Assembly (NCBI GenBank): GCA_947095585.1
Contig: OX352763.1
Location: 60,235,016 to 60,299,015, forward strand
DNA length: 64,000 nucleotides
Direction of reading: 5' to 3'
From: Nephrocerus scutellatus
Lineage: Eukaryota; Arthropoda; Insecta; Diptera; Pipunculidae
Part shown: piece by piece, positions 32,563 to 43,603 of the stretch
Layout of the letters: each line of letters begins with the position of its first letter
Position numbering within the stretch: position 1 is the stretch's first letter
Made by a program: the position numbers and the translations under genes
The notes under the pieces: model-generated
What the model was told of the DNA's origin: nothing
The model's database searches: none
What the model saw: only the letters and a program-made list of their open reading frames with translations

Positions 32563-32739
32563 ATATGTCGGTTCGCGTGTGTCTGTGCGTGTACAAACAA
32601 ATTTTGCGAAAAATTGCGACAACAACAAAAACCGTGGTTTTGTCTACCAGAATTGTTCAAACGGTTCACGTGGTCGTTCGGTAAACGCGTTCAAAGTGCA
32701 GCGTGTGGTGTCCGTGCATCCCGTCACCAACAGCCCAGC

Positions 32740-32861
32740 TAAAGAATTTAGTGAATTCCCCTCCCGAAATAAGTCTGTCAAACCATAGGAGGATGAATGG
32801 TATGACTCGAGCTGTAAAGAGGCTTCTAGGATTAGAGAGGTATGCTTTCGGTTTTACAAAA
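32740..32861 (+). pseudogene. CR1-like copy K2, part left of the BEL insertion
   Basis: It reads EDEWYDSSCKEASRIREVC towards the insertion point; the frame resumes on the other side of the BEL/Pao element at 38936. This is the linker between endonuclease and RT. Upstream sequence (32563-32740) is non-coding or too decayed. Confidence 0.65.
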
Positions 32862-32866
32862 CTAAC
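32862..32866 (+). repeat. Target-site duplication of the BEL/Pao element, left copy
   Basis: CTAAC directly precedes the 5' LTR and is repeated at 38936-38940. Confidence 0.9.
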
Positions 32867-33212
32867 TGTTGGATTGTTCAATCACCAATATAAACACCTC
32901 GACAATCATGTACGTCAGAAGTTACGCACTACCATGTGAAGGTGACATCTAAGAAAACGTCATTTGAGAATTGTCAGCTTTTACTTCTTCCCTTTTGACT
33001 ATCGAACGAGTGCAGACTGAACCACGTTGCCGCAGCCTTAATCGCTAAGCATCTGAGGAAAAAATAGGAAATAAGTATTTTCTTGTCACAAAAGACGTTC
33101 AGGTTTCTTGATTCATAAATATTTCGTGTGAAATTTTACGTTTTGCAAATTCGAATATATTCCCAATCATCTTACAGATTGATCACAAATAAAGCTCACA
33201 ACTCAATCAACA
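32867..33212 (+). repeat. 5' LTR of the BEL/Pao element
   Basis: 346 bp with TG...CA ends. It should contain promoter and polyadenylation signals; AATAAA lies at about 33189 near its right end. Confidence 0.93.
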
Positions 33213-33215
33213 TTT

Positions 33216-33233
33216 TGGTCCTTCTCAGCCGGA
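33216..33233 (+). promoter_or_regulatory. Primer-binding site of the BEL/Pao element, tRNA-Tyr-like
   Basis: TGGTCCTTCTCAGCCGGA starts three bases after the LTR. It is close to the complement of the 3' end of fly tRNA-Tyr, with a small difference in the middle. Confidence 0.65.
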
Positions 33234-33365
33234 TTCTTTCGTTTCGCAACACAATCAAATTCGTGACACATAATAGTGATCGACCAAGTGCAAGTCTTAT
33301 GTGTGAAAAGCTAAGTGAAAGCCAGTTAATTCGCACGCATCAACGGTATAGCAATACACAGTGCC

Positions 33366-36300
33366 ATGGCGACGATTCGTACAAAGCAAGCATCGCTACA
33401 GCGAACCCTCCAGAGAGCAGTAAAGAACAGCAATGGGATAACGAGTGAAATCCCAGGGGTGACTGAAGAGTCCATACAGGCGCCGATCAACCACACGGAA
33501 TCAATCTATCGGGAGTTCTGCGAGGTGCAATACCAGGTCGAGGCTGTGTGCGGTGCGGAGGAAATCGAGGGAGAATACGTAAAACGTGAACAAGCGGAGG
33601 AATATTACTTCGCAGCAATTTCCAACCTGAAGACAGTGAGGAGACAAATATCAGCTATTGAGAGTCGCCAAGATGAGGTCAAACCATCACCACACCAACA
33701 GCCGATCGATGCACACTTGCCTCGAATCAACGTTCCAGTCTTCAACGGTGAGTACACCTGTTGGACCGAATTCGAAAATTTATTTGTCGACCTCATCCAC
33801 AACAACGAAAGGCTGGCCAACTCGCAGAAACTGCACTACCTAAAAGCGAATCTGACTGGAGACGCAGCCTTGTTGCTCAAGTCCGTGAGCATCACGAACG
33901 ATAACTACGAGGAGGCATGGCGCATTCTCCGAGATCGATACGATCACCGTCGCTTCATCATCGACAGCCATCTTCGCAAGTTCCGCACAATGCCAGCATT
34001 GCAACTTGAATCAGCTGTGGGATTGCGCAAAATTCTCGACGTATCGACCGATACCGTTCGCTGCTTGAAGGTTTTGGGAGTGCCGATCACCACATGGGAT
34101 ATCATATTGATCAACATAATTGCTGACAAATTCGACCCAGAAACCCACCGACAATGGGAGATGTCACTAACCCGAGCGAAATATCCATCATACAAGGATT
34201 TAATTGATTTCCTGAACGCCCGATGGCAATCGCTGGAGATGATTTCCATGACTCGAACCAAATCAAACTCGTCACACTCGTATCTAGAAGCTCCGGCATC
34301 ATCGCACTCATCGCGGACTCGACCGCATCGCAAGCCGGAAACACAATCAGCTCGCTCACTCGTCGTTACTTCAGACGCTCACAACTCCGCCTGTCATGTC
34401 TGTGCTGGAAATCACAACGTCTTCCAGTGCGAACAATTCAAACATCTCACATTCGAAAAGAAGTCAAACCTCGTCCGCGAAAAGAGGCTATGCTTTAACT
34501 GCTTGCGAAAAGGCCACTCTAGTTCGGTCTGCAGATCCAGTTTGTGCCGGATTTGCAATAGAAGACACCACACGCTCCTGCACATCTGGAATTCTGACTG
34601 CAAACCATCCGTCGAATCATCATCACATACTCAGGTCACAGCCAACCATGTCGCATCGCCATTCGCAGATGTGCTGCTCGCCACAGCAATCGTCATCGTA
34701 TCACACGCCAACCAAAACTTCACCGTTCGAGCTCTGTTGGATTCGGGGTCACAGATCAGCTTCGTTTCAGAGAGCACCGCAAATCGTATCGGATTATCGA
34801 GAAAACCAGCAGCAGTCGCAATCAGTGGTATCTGTGCCAATGAGGCGCCCATGTCGCGCTCACTTGTTGAATTCGTATTACAATCCCGAACCGATGCAAC
34901 ATTTTCGATCTCAATCACAGCCCTTGTAGTCGAGAAGATCACAGGCACGCTGCCATCTCAACCCATCGACACACATCAATGGCCACACTTGGAACATTTG
35001 GAACTTGCCGATCCCCATTACCATCGTCCCAACCGAATTGATATTTTGCTTGGAGCTGATGTCATTGGAATGCTTCAAAAGGACGGTTGCATCACTGGTG
35101 TCAGCGGTTCACCCTTCGCACAGAACACCAAACTGGGATACATACTCTTCGGCAAGGTGGAACGCAAGGCAACCAATAAATTGTTGAGTTTGACAACGAA
35201 AATTGAGAATTATGACACAATCGATAGCACACTCAGGTCATTCTGGGAGATCGAGGACGTTTGTTCACGTCGAGAACTAACCCACGATGAATCAAAATGT
35301 GAACAGCATTACGAATCAACACACTATCGCAATGAAGATGGAAGATACACAGTCTTCCTGCCATTCAACGAAAATTCATCACCGCTTGGAAGATCACGAG
35401 ATGGCGCAATCCTCAGACTGCAACATATGGAACGTCGGTTTACTAAAAATTGCCAACTCCGTGCAGAGTACAACAAGTTCATGCAGGACTATTTGGAATC
35501 GGGCCATATGGAGGAAGTGTTGAACGACGACAGCAAATCGCCTGAGAAGATGTGTTATCTTCCTCATCACGGTGTAATGCAACGAAAACTACGTGTGGTT
35601 TTCGACGCGTCACATAAAACAACGACCGGCGTATCGCTAAATCAGAAGCTTCGTATTGGTCCCAAACTTCAACACAGCATCTTCGAAATACTAACCCGTA
35701 TTCGCAATCATAAATTCGTTTTCGTCGCAGATATCAAGCAGATGTACCGACAGATCCTGATAGCACCTGAGCATAGGAACTATCAGAGAATCGTATGGCG
35801 AAATTCCCCAGAAGAACCAATAAGAGATTTTCGATTGTGCACCGTCTCTTATGGCACCGCCAGCGCTCCGTATCTGGCAATTCGTACAATCCATCAGCTC
35901 GCACGAGATGAACAGAAGAGATTTCCAATCGCTGCCGAAGTCGCCTCAAGAGACTTCTACGTCGACGACTTGATGACAGGTTCACACGACATTGTGGATT
36001 TACTCGAAGTCCAGAGACAAATAGTGGCGTTGCTCCGATGCGGCGGTTTTGAACTGCGGAAGTGGTCCTCGAACAGCCAACATCTTCTCAATGAGATACC
36101 GACCGAATTCCGCGAGCATCAGGGACGACTTGAACTAAATTGGGATCAATCAGTGAAAACTCTTGGACTGCATTGGTCTCCCTCGGCCGATTGTTTTGGA
36201 TTTAACATCAGCTCAGTATCTGACATTCGTGCACCAACCAAACGATCAATATTGTCACAGTCATCGAAGATCTTCGATCCGCTCGGCTGGGTATCCCCGA

Positions 36301-38567
36301 CCACAATCATTGCAAAAATCATGTTCCAAGAGTTGTGGGTACTCGGCATATCGTGGGACGAAGCGGTCCCACACTCAATCGCTCAAAGATGGCTTACTTA
36401 TCGAGGTAGTTTGAGATCTTTGGAGGCTCTCAGAATCGATCGCTGGATAAATCATTCGAAAGACCACGCCGACATTCAAATTCACGGTTTCAGCGACGCC
36501 TCCTCCAAGGCCTACGCAGCTGTGGTGTATACTCGTACGACGTCGATAGATGGATCTGTAAACATCAATATTCTGGCATCCAAAACAAAGGTTGCCCCAC
36601 TGAAGACCATCAGCTTGCCACGATTGGAGCTTTGTGCCAGCGTACTCCTAGCCAAACTCATGCACACCATCGGCACATCCCTTAACGTGTCACAGTCTCA
36701 AATGTTTGCATGGACCGATTCGGAAGTGGTTCTTGGTTGGCTACGCAGTTCTCCGAACCGGTGGAAGACGTTCGTGGCAAACCGGGTTTCGCAAATCCTA
36801 GACTATCTTCAGCCCACCAATTGGAGCCATGTCGACACTAAGCGGAACCCCGCTGACTGTGCGTCCCGTGGCGTTGAACCATCATTATTACACAACCATC
36901 CATTGTGGTGGACGGGTCCTGGTTGGCTGCGGGAAGACATAAGTAAGTGGCCACTTCAGAAGACTCGCGAGGTTTACACGAACATCGATGAACGCAAAAT
37001 AAATTCAATGATCGCAACACATGTAGAAGCCGTAACGTGTCGCAACGACATTTACCATTTACTCGCTCGATGTTCATCGCTCGGCAAATTACTTCGTGTC
37101 ACGGCTTTATGCAGACGCCCTATCCACCGTCGACGTATCAGCGCAGCAACGCGATTAGAAGGTTTCATAACCGTACCGGAGCTCAATTGGTCAATCGAGT
37201 TCTGGGTCAGGCTGGTTCAATCAATCCATTTCGCTGACGAGATATCACGATGTCAGTCAGGGGAACACCTACTCGACAAAAGCCCACTTCGGTCTCTAAA
37301 CCCTTTCGTCGACGTCGACGGGATCCTACGTGTTGGAGGGCGGCTTAAAAACTCGAATGTGCCATACACAGAGAAGCATCCGATAATTCTTCCCAAAGAT
37401 GATCAACTCACCCATTTAATCATTTCACAAGCACATCGCACAACGCTACACGGCGGTCCACAGCTGATGTTGGCTCATTTACGAAAGCACTACTGGATCC
37501 TGAGCATCAAAACCTTGGTGCGCTCGCACGTCCATAAATGCGTCGTGTGCTTTCGCCATCGCTCAATCACGAGCCAGCAAATGATGGCGAATCTTCCATC
37601 GCATCGTGTTACACCATCGAGGCCGTTTTTGCACAGCGGTGTAGACTATGCCGGTCCGATATCGATCAAATTACGTAAGGGCCGTGGTGGTGCATCGACG
37701 AAAGGTTACATCTGCCTATTCGTCTGTCTATCCACCAAAGCACTGCATTTGGAGTTGGTGTCCGAGCTCACCACCAATGCATTTATAGCATCGTTCAAGA
37801 GGTTCACTGCGCGAAGAGGCAAAATTCAAAGCCTATACAGCGATTGTGCAACCAACTTCGTTGGATCCAGTCGTCAACTGGCATTCCTGCATCAACAGAG
37901 CACTAAGGCTGTCAGTCCCGAGATAGCTGCACTACTGGCACAAGATGGCACCACCTGGAGATTCATCCCTCCTGCTTCGCCACATTTTGGCGGATTGTGG
38001 GAAGCAGGAGTGAAATCAGTGAAACACCATTTACGACGTGTCATGGGCGACACCTTACTCACATTCGAGGAATTGACGACGTTGCTGTGCCAGATCGAAT
38101 CGTGCTTGAATTCGCGACCATTATGCCCCATGTCGGACGACCCAGATGACTGCACGATTCTCACCCCAGGTCATTTCCTGATCGGGGAGGCACCAATTAC
38201 GACACCCGAACCAGCATTGCTCGAGGTGAAGACCAACCGTCTCAATCGTTTCCAACTAGTTGAAAGGATGTACCAGCATTTCTGGAGAATTTGGTCTACA
38301 GAATACCTCTCCCGCCTGCAACAACGCCCAAAGTGGTTGAGAACCAACGAAAACATTGTTATCGGCCAATTGGTGCTCATCAAGGAAGAAACCATGCCAC
38401 CTTCGAAATGGCTACTCGGCAGGGTCATCGATACTCATCCGGGATCTGACGGACGAGTTCGCGTCGCAACAGTGAGATGTCAGAACGCTGTGTACAAGCG
38501 ACCAGTGACCAAACTGTGCCTACTGCCCATCCCAGACAACAACAACAATCAGCAACTAAAGCATTAA
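33366..38567 (+). CDS. BEL/Pao Gag-Pol polyprotein, 1733 aa, intact
   Basis: One uninterrupted ORF starts at an ATG in good context (GCCATGG). Domains in order: coiled N-terminus; DUF1759-type capsid (about 115-250, PVFNGEYTCWTEFENLF); zinc knuckles near 343 (CHVC) and 376 (CFNCLRKGHSSSVC); protease with ALLDSGSQISF (Asp about 459); RT with FVADIKQMYRQI (Asp about 789) and FYVDDLMTG (Asp 867/868); RNase H with GFSDASSKAYA (Asp about 1044) and WTDSEVVLGWL; integrase with zinc module (HRTTLHGG to KCVVC), GVDYAGPI (Asp about 1427), LYSDCATNF (Asp about 1493), GGLWEAG (Glu about 1546); DUF5641-type tail ending at KLCLLPIP. All catalytic residues I can check are present. Gag and Pol share one frame, as is common in BEL/Pao. 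The shadow frames in this region are not genes. Confidence 0.95.
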   Translation: MATIRTKQASLQRTLQRAVKNSNGITSEIPGVTEESIQAPINHTESIYREFCEVQYQVEAVCGAEEIEGEYVKREQAEEYYFAAISNLKTVRRQISAIESRQDEVKPSPHQQPIDAHLPRINVPVFNGEYTCWTEFENLFVDLIHNNERLANSQKLHYLKANLTGDAALLLKSVSITNDNYEEAWRILRDRYDHRRFIIDSHLRKFRTMPALQLESAVGLRKILDVSTDTVRCLKVLGVPITTWDIILINIIADKFDPETHRQWEMSLTRAKYPSYKDLIDFLNARWQSLEMISMTRTKSNSSHSYLEAPASSHSSRTRPHRKPETQSARSLVVTSDAHNSACHVCAGNHNVFQCEQFKHLTFEKKSNLVREKRLCFNCLRKGHSSSVCRSSLCRICNRRHHTLLHIWNSDCKPSVESSSHTQVTANHVASPFADVLLATAIVIVSHANQNFTVRALLDSGSQISFVSESTANRIGLSRKPAAVAISGICANEAPMSRSLVEFVLQSRTDATFSISITALVVEKITGTLPSQPIDTHQWPHLEHLELADPHYHRPNRIDILLGADVIGMLQKDGCITGVSGSPFAQNTKLGYILFGKVERKATNKLLSLTTKIENYDTIDSTLRSFWEIEDVCSRRELTHDESKCEQHYESTHYRNEDGRYTVFLPFNENSSPLGRSRDGAILRLQHMERRFTKNCQLRAEYNKFMQDYLESGHMEEVLNDDSKSPEKMCYLPHHGVMQRKLRVVFDASHKTTTGVSLNQKLRIGPKLQHSIFEILTRIRNHKFVFVADIKQMYRQILIAPEHRNYQRIVWRNSPEEPIRDFRLCTVSYGTASAPYLAIRTIHQLARDEQKRFPIAAEVASRDFYVDDLMTGSHDIVDLLEVQRQIVALLRCGGFELRKWSSNSQHLLNEIPTEFREHQGRLELNWDQSVKTLGLHWSPSADCFGFNISSVSDIRAPTKRSILSQSSKIFDPLGWVSPTTIIAKIMFQELWVLGISWDEAVPHSIAQRWLTYRGSLRSLEALRIDRWINHSKDHADIQIHGFSDASSKAYAAVVYTRTTSIDGSVNINILASKTKVAPLKTISLPRLELCASVLLAKLMHTIGTSLNVSQSQMFAWTDSEVVLGWLRSSPNRWKTFVANRVSQILDYLQPTNWSHVDTKRNPADCASRGVEPSLLHNHPLWWTGPGWLREDISKWPLQKTREVYTNIDERKINSMIATHVEAVTCRNDIYHLLARCSSLGKLLRVTALCRRPIHRRRISAATRLEGFITVPELNWSIEFWVRLVQSIHFADEISRCQSGEHLLDKSPLRSLNPFVDVDGILRVGGRLKNSNVPYTEKHPIILPKDDQLTHLIISQAHRTTLHGGPQLMLAHLRKHYWILSIKTLVRSHVHKCVVCFRHRSITSQQMMANLPSHRVTPSRPFLHSGVDYAGPISIKLRKGRGGASTKGYICLFVCLSTKALHLELVSELTTNAFIASFKRFTARRGKIQSLYSDCATNFVGSSRQLAFLHQQSTKAVSPEIAALLAQDGTTWRFIPPASPHFGGLWEAGVKSVKHHLRRVMGDTLLTFEELTTLLCQIESCLNSRPLCPMSDDPDDCTILTPGHFLIGEAPITTPEPALLEVKTNRLNRFQLVERMYQHFWRIWSTEYLSRLQQRPKWLRTNENIVIGQLVLIKEETMPPSKWLLGRVIDTHPGSDGRVRVATVRCQNAVYKRPVTKLCLLPIPDNNNNQQLKH

Positions 38568-38589
38568 AATCCTTTAGGGCCGCCGGCAA

Positions 38590-38935
38590 TGTTGGATTGT
38601 TCAATCACCAATATAAACACCTCGACAATCATGTACGTCAGAAGTTACGCACTACCATGTGAAGGTGACATCTAAGAAAACGTCATTTGAGAATTGTCAG
38701 CTTTTACTTCTTCCCTTTTGACTATCGAACGAGTGCAGACTGAACCACGTTGCCGCAGCCTTAATCGCTAAGCATCTGAGGAAAAAATAGGAAATAAGTA
38801 TTTTCTTGTCACAAAAGACGTTCAGGTTTCTTGATTCATAAATATTTCGTGTGAAATTTTACGTTTTGCAAATTCGAATATATTCCCAATCATCTTACAG
38901 ATTGATCACAAATAAAGCTCACAACTCAATCAACA
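38590..38935 (+). repeat. 3' LTR of the BEL/Pao element
   Basis: Same 346 bp as the 5' LTR, 22 bp after the stop codon. The tract before it (TTTAGGGCCGCCGGCAA) is a poor polypurine tract. Confidence 0.93.
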
Positions 38936-38940
38936 CTAAC
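38936..38940 (+). repeat. Target-site duplication of the BEL/Pao element, right copy
   Basis: CTAAC, identical to 32862-32866. Confidence 0.9.
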
Positions 38941-40590
38941 CCTACTGAGGAAAACCGAACAAATTTTAAACGAGCCAGAAATGATTGGATTGGAATGCTC
39001 ATCTTCGGCGAGTCAAATTCGCCTACGATTCGTGAAAAGAATCAAAAATACAGCTTCGTCATCAATTCCAACGCTCATTTATAATGACACTCCAGTTGTC
39101 AAAAGAAAAACACAATCTGTTTGCTGCACATTTTGCAGCTAGCTCCATGCTTCCAGATTGTGCAGTGTTGCCGCCTGCACCTCCGAGTAGTGAAAACTCT
39201 ATTGGACAGATCTTCATTCCTACGCGTGCAGTTGCTAGAGTTTTAAGCGATCTCAACATTCACAAATCCGCTGGGCCATATGATATTTCCCCATTAGTTC
39301 TGAAGAGGTGTTCTTCCAAGTTTGCATTACCATTACGTAATCTTTTTCATCTATCCTATTCTTCTTCCCGTCCTGAGAAGTTAGAAAACAACCTTTGTCC
39401 AGGCGAGCTGTCGTCTCCTTCTTCGTACCGTCCCATAGCACTTACATCCATTTTTTTCAAAGTCATGGAAACACTGATCAATTTTCCGCTCATGAAATAT
39501 CTTGAAACCAACGAAATCCTTAGTGACCGGCAGTACGGATTTCGATGGCAACATTCTACTGGTGATTTTATGGTATATCTCAGCGAACAGTGGAAAAGTG
39601 GAAAGCAAAGCAGTTGCACTCGATATTTCCAAAACATTTGACAGAGTTTGGCATCAAGCTCATTTGTCTAAAATGCGTGCTTATGGAGTCGATGAAAAAC
39701 TGTTTCATTGGATTAGAAGCTATCTTTTGGACCGCTCAATTCAAGTTGTTTTGGAAGGTTTCAAGTATAAAATACATCAGATAAATGCTGGCGTTCCCCA
39801 GGGCTTTTAAGCACGTTCAATTCCGACCTAGAGAGCATTAACGCTTCTAAAGCCCAATGCTGTCTCCTGTCGTCTAAGCGAATCCTAAATCCCATGCCAT
39901 TATTCATGGATGGCACTTGCATCGAGGAAACTGAAAATCTCGCCATACTCGGTATGTGCGTTAACGACAAGCTTCGTTTGAATGACCACATATTTACCGT
40001 CGCTAAAAATGCTGCGAAATGTTTAGGTTTTCTAGCCCGGTGCAAGAAATATTTCACTCCCTCTGATCTGGCTACCATTTACAAGGCTTTTAGTCGCCCA
40101 AAACTTGAGTACAATTGCCATATCTGGTCTGGTGCGCCTAAGACTACTTTGCATCAGCTATATAGAACACAAAACCGCGCGATAAAACTTATCGGTGACG
40201 CAAATATAGCGAAATCAATGGATTCGCTTGAACACCGCAGGAATGTTTCCTGCTTGTCACTGTTTTATCGCTTCTTCTACCAGTGGTGCTCAAGAGAAAT
40301 AGCCAGCTGCATGCCATCTCTCCCTGAATTCAACCGCAATACTCGTGGCGCTATAAATGTTCATCAGTTTACCCTCAAGCACATCTTCGGATATACAGTT
40401 AATTTGGTATACAGTTAAGTTCAGGGATTCGTTCTTCAGCCGTATAACACGTATGTGTAATGCTCTGCCAAGCTCTGCCTTCCCACATCACTATGATCCA
40501 CAGACATTCAAAATACAAGCTCACAGACATCTCCTCTTTTCTCCTCCTTTTCCTTAACGCCCACACTGCGCCAAGCTATGAAACCTGAAA
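38941..40590 (+). pseudogene. CR1-like family K, copy K2: RT right of the BEL insertion
   Basis: The linker continues (ENRTNFKRARNDWIG). RT motifs are VARVLSDLNIHKSAGPYDIS, SYRPIALTSIFFKVMETLI, DRQYGFRWQHSTGDF, VALDISKTFDRVWHQAHLSK (box A) and INAGVPQGF. Immediately after the last, about 39810, the sequence jumps to the thumb region (CCLLSSKRILNPMP, NLAILGMCVNDKLRL), so the YADD segment present in copy K4 is deleted. The C-terminal part is AIKLIGDANIAKSMDSLEHR and RMCNALPSSAFPHHYDP. Frameshifts occur near 39640, 39780 and 40410. K1, K3 and K4 are relatives. Confidence 0.82.
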
Positions 40591-41150
40591 ACTGTACAGA
40601 TATGTTTAGATTACATAATTTTAGAATTGTCCGGGCAGACAGGCAAAACAAAATTGGTGGAGGTGTTGCTATCTATTTAAAAAACTGATATAGGTTTCAC
40701 ATTTTAAAAATGTCTTCAGCAGAAGATCTAATTGAATACATTTTCTAGAGGTATATTTTGGTTACAAAAAGTTTTAAGTTGGGTGTATATACATGGCTCT
40801 CAATCTAGTAAACTATACTCTTATACGGGATTTACTTGAGGACTTCATACGGGATTTATTTGAGGACTTAGTACCATCATATACGGACATTGTCATTTGT
40901 GGAGATTTGAACTTAAATTTATTGAAAGGCAGAACCAAACCCTTTTTAGATATGGTTGAGTCGTTCAAGTTACGTTTTGTGAACTATACTCGCCGAACTC
41001 ATTTTATGAGAAATAAAATACCTTCACTGCTTGACGTTATTCACATATCAGATTATAATATAATAAAGCATTACGACCAACTGTTAGGGCTGATTTCTCT
41101 CATCATGGTATGCTATTCTCAAACTTGGATGTATTTCTGCTAAATATGGA
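40591..41150 (+). pseudogene. CR1/Jockey-group endonuclease remnant
   Basis: RIVRADRQNKIGGGVAIYLKN occurs at about 40625-40685, then in another frame TDIVICGDLNLNLLKGRTK (the GDLN catalytic block, about 40885) and FVNYTRRTHFMRNKIPS. Decayed traces continue to about 41480. The RT of probably the same element appears at 43872, on the far side of the Helitron. Confidence 0.7.
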
Positions 41151-41607
41151 GGAAAATTGTAAGAACAAATACATTTATAAAAATATCTGTTTGGATCACT
41201 TATTTTATGATTTTCGAAATTTAAATTGGTCACCTATTTATACAACAAGCAGATAAAAAATTGTGATGAAAATATTCTTCATCTTTTTTCTAAACATGTG
41301 AATATAAGGAAAAGTATTGTAAATCTAAAAAGAAAATTATATTTTATATGACAAATGGAGAAGATAGAGGTGTTCTGCAATTCATAATAAATTTAAATTA
41401 GTACGCAATCCTGTGACGTTTCTCATTAGTAGAAACAAAAAGTATTTTTATGAAAATAAATTAATAAATTAATAAAGTGATAAAGTAATGCTTGCCAAGT
41501 TGAGCTAGGTAAAAGTTAACAGTACCAATTGATGTGGATCTGGATGAATTTAATGCCAAATTTATTCAACCTCACTTATTAACAACCCTATGTTAGCTGC
41601 TAAGCTA
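41151..41607 (+). pseudogene. Decayed linker of the same CR1-like element
   Basis: Many stops; only short traces such as ENCKNKYIYKNICLDHLF and DFRNLNWSPIYTT are readable. It ends in a (TA)n run at about 41607-41625, where the Helitron seems to start. Confidence 0.4.
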
Positions 41608-41843
41608 ATATATATATATATATATTTGTGCCTAGCTCTGGAACGCCTGGACCAATATGGTATACATATCAGTTACTATCTGGAATCAAATATAGGTGGT
41701 GGGGGCTAGGATGTTTTTTGGCTGGGGGAGGCGTGGCAACCAATAGTAGTGTGGGACCCACCATTTCGGTTTCGCCGAGACGAATATTGCTGGTAGTGTA
41801 CTCGTACGGGTGAGTTATGTATCCCCGCAGAGGGGTGGGCGAT

Positions 41844-42215
41844 CGATATTAGTGTGATTTTATAGTTTTCAGGGTAGCTGAGTTGAATTGTAATGGTAAG
41901 ACAGTTCTTGGGGGATAGGGTTGATAACGGATGGGGGGGGGGGGGTGACCGATATTAGTGTATTAGTGTTGATTCTTTGGTTTTCGGGGTCGTTGAGTTG
42001 AATGGTGATGGTAAGACAGCTCTAGGGGTATGGGGTCGATAACGGTGGGGGGAGGGTTACTAATATTAGTTCGATTTTATATTTTTCGGGGTCGCTGAGT
42101 TTAATCGTGATGGTACGACAGCTCAAGGGGGATGAGGTCGATACCTGAGGGGGATGACCGATATTAGTGTCCATTCAATAGTTCTCGGGGCCACTGAGAA
42201 TAATAGTGTAGTGTC
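41844..42215 (+). repeat. G/T-rich minisatellite, ~99-110 bp units
   Basis: Units starting CGATATTAGTGT (or TAATATTAG) lie at 41844, 41950, 42060 and 42159. Each has TTTTCGGGGTCGCTGAGTT, GATGGTAAGACAGCTC and a poly-G/GGTCGATA part. A run of 13 G at 41935-41946 belongs to the first unit. Confidence 0.8.
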
Positions 42216-43339
42216 GGTCGCATAGTAGTTTTCGCAGAGATGAAGAGTGGTGTATAGAATGGTACTCGGCGACCATTTGGCGACGAATTTGGGGGTGAGG
42301 ACATTGTCGCCCCTACTTCAAATTGGAAAAGGTAGATTAGTCGCAGTGTTTTATGGTTACATTAAATTGACATCGATTTTTGAAATCTGCCGCAGAACTA
42401 ATAATTTCTATTTATCCTATTTCTATTTTCTATTCTAGTCTATTTTTATTTTATTTATTATTTTGAACCGAATTCCACAAAATAAACATTCAAATACTTG
42501 CCATGTTAATAGGCATGGCCACTGAATATAAGTGTATCGATAACGTTGTAGATACTGATGAGAAAGTTAATTATCTAACTTTTTTTATATATTTAAACTT
42601 ATTGCCAAGAGAATACTCCCTAAATGAATTGCGCCACGGCAATAAGGTGGGCTAAACCCTTTATAAAAATTAAGAATTAAATCAGAGAAATGTGATTTAC
42701 AATATATCACGTTCTCACGTTTGTAGCAGGTTTAAATTTTATTTTCTCGGAATTCTCCCTGATTCATTGAAAAAAGCAATACGGAAAAAACTTTCACGAA
42801 ACTAAAACGACGCGAGTCCAAATGCTTTAATGAATGGATCATGGTCAAGGACAACTACAAAAAACCTTGACCAAGAAAATATTATAAAAAAATGACATAC
42901 ATGAGCCTCAAAATTCTTGGAGCCTCTATTGAAAAATTCGGTCTTTCAGGAAACTAGCTGACTTCTTTCTTGAATGTCCACAACTCGACAGTTAATTCTA
43001 CCGGATTCGTTTGTAGTACCAGGCCTAACAAACGAAAATGGCATGCACAACTATCGAGCCAAAAAGCTCCGACGCCAAACATTACACCAAGTATGAGCGA
43101 AAAATCTTGACTCAAATTGAGCTCTTGATGATTCTCTGCGGTTCCTCGTAACTTCCTCCAATTCAGTCCTTTCAAGAATATTTGTAATTTGATTCTTTCC
43201 TTTTAAATTTTTATGATTTAAAAAGAAATAATTAAAAATCGACTGACTACTACTTAATTCTTCTGGATTGCCACTACATCGTCTTACAGTTTGATCTCCA
43301 ACTATTTTACCACGGATTCTCGACTCGCCAAAACTTTGG

Positions 43340-43603
43340 AACGGCACAAGACTGTGCGTAAAAAAGATGCTTTGCAACATAATTGAAGCGACTATCTTGA
43401 CAGAAAAGGGACAGTGTGAAACAGTTTTTATCCCACGGATAGCACTCATTTTGACGGATCTACCTTTTAAATTTAAGAAATTGCAATTTCCAGTAAAACT
43501 TGCGTTTTCGATGACGATTAATAAGTCTGAGAGTATATTAAGTACTGCGGGGTATAGATTTGAGATCGCCATTTTTCCCACGGACAACTTTATTTTGACC
43601 TAA
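43340..43603 (+). pseudogene. Helitron Rep/Helicase: C-terminal Pif1 helicase fragment
   Basis: NGTRLCVKKMLCNIIEATIL, KGQCETVFIPRIALILTD and KFKKLQFPVKLAFSMTINKS follow the order of the conserved C-terminal helicase motifs of Helitron proteins (motif V ends normally with GQS, here degraded to SE). The last motif (CFSHGQLYVA-type) is degraded to IAIFPTDN. No Rep (HUH) nuclease is recognisable upstream, so the protein is a remnant of an enzyme that unwinds DNA during rolling-circle transposition. Confidence 0.72.

Larger units (their letters stand above)
32867..38935 (+). mobile_element. Complete BEL/Pao LTR retrotransposon, 6069 bp
   Basis: Two LTRs of 346 bp (32867-33212 and 38590-38935) start TGTTGG and end CAACA. 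I found no difference between them by eye. They flank a PBS, a single gag-pol ORF and a 5 bp CTAAC duplication. This combination indicates very recent insertion and probable autonomy. It sits within a CR1-like retroposon (K2) whose two halves are collinear around it. Confidence 0.95.

Noticed and set aside
33366..38567. Many secondary frames on both strands (for example 34396-34929 and 37892-38164)
   Set aside because: Shadows of the 1733-codon BEL/Pao gag-pol ORF.
43051..43587. 178-codon minus-strand ORF
   Set aside because: It lies opposite the Helitron helicase motifs on the plus strand and has no motif of its own.
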